Shown: in pieces, positions 13,937 to 13,962 of the stretch
Layout of the letters: each line of letters opens with the position of its first letter
Numbering within the stretch: the first letter of the stretch is position 1
From: DIGJ01 sp036658435
GTDB lineage: Bacteria; Bacillota; Clostridia; Lachnospirales; Lachnospiraceae
Assembly: GCA_036658435.1 (NCBI GenBank)
Contig: JAVXEO010000060.1
Location: 1 to 13,962 of the forward strand
DNA: 13,962 nt
Direction: 5' to 3'
Program-made: the position numbers and the translations under genes
Notes under the pieces: generated by a model
Database searches by the model: none
What the model saw: the letters and a program-made list of their open reading frames with translations, nothing else
What the model was told of the DNA's origin: nothing

Positions 13937-13962
13937 TTGACAATAACTTGGAGATATGATAG
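13937..13962 (+). promoter_or_regulatory. Partial promoter P2 cut by the window edge
   Basis: A perfect TTGACA at 13937-13942 is preceded by the same AAAAAGTTG context as P1. At 17-bp spacing the -10 box would begin at 13960 (TAG...) and run past the window end. Tandem near-consensus promoters with A-tracts are typical of rRNA or tRNA operons in Firmicutes. Confidence 0.5.

Larger units (their letters stand above)
13700..13962 (+). promoter_or_regulatory. Gene-free right edge: GC-rich patch and upstream region of a highly expressed unit
   Basis: No convincing coding sequence lies here; the only short plus-strand open frame crosses both the terminator and a strong promoter. The stretch holds a GC-rich patch at 13731-13759, the dyad AAGAAAATTTCTT at 13760-13772, promoter P1 at 13794-13822, small hairpins such as CAATGA/TCATTG (13862-13867 with 13878-13883), and the start of promoter P2 at 13937. 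P1 and P2 share AAAAAGTTGTTGAC, 143 bp apart. Confidence 0.6.

Noticed and set aside
1..13962. CRISPR array, insertion sequence, integrase, tRNA or rRNA gene
   Set aside because: No regularly spaced repeats, transposase or recombinase motifs, terminal inverted repeats or stable RNA sequences were seen by eye on either strand.

Overview
The window looks like part of a low-GC Firmicutes chromosome, most probably a gut member of Clostridia such as Lachnospiraceae. This is inferred from the AT-rich composition, strong AGGAGG ribosome binding sites, the style of the AraC regulators and the type of flavoenzymes. There is no ribosomal or tRNA gene in the window to confirm the taxonomy.

Left edge (1-993): the possible tail of an upstream gene and a strong terminator are followed by a membrane-anchored, VanY/M15-type zinc peptidase. 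A bidirectional terminator separates it from the next operon, which runs toward it.

Centre-left (1012-6055, minus strand): a complete ABC importer operon. Its transcription order is substrate-binding lipoprotein, ATPase, fused two-domain permease, second ATPase. The last three genes abut or nearly abut. A stem-loop separates the binding-protein gene from the rest. The family is the ferric iron / 2-aminoethylphosphonate / hexose-phosphate type, but the true substrate cannot be read from the sequence.

Centre (6056-9612): a 273-bp divergent control region, then two AraC-family regulators on the plus strand. The first is a membrane-anchored one-component sensor with an extracytoplasmic domain. 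The second has a cupin-like sensor domain and, unusually, two consecutive AraC DNA-binding domains.

Right (9749-13620): two adjacent flavin/iron-sulfur/FAD 'old yellow enzyme' reductases of about 640 residues. The first resembles BaiCD and the second BaiH, the paired enone reductases of bile acid 7-dehydroxylation (compared from memory). None of the other bai genes is present. A dyad overlapping the promoter and ribosome binding site of the first reductase could end transcription coming from the regulator genes and mask translation.

Right edge (13621-13962): a strong terminator, a short GC-rich patch and two strong promoters sharing a 14-base core. This suggests a highly expressed transcription unit, perhaps stable RNA, just outside the window.

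Working model (inference): terminators on both sides enclose a substrate-inducible module of about 12.7 kb. It would import a small molecule, sense it outside and inside the cell, and reduce conjugated double bonds of that or a related compound. It looks like a relocated or diverged BaiCD/BaiH-type reductase pair paired with its own importer.
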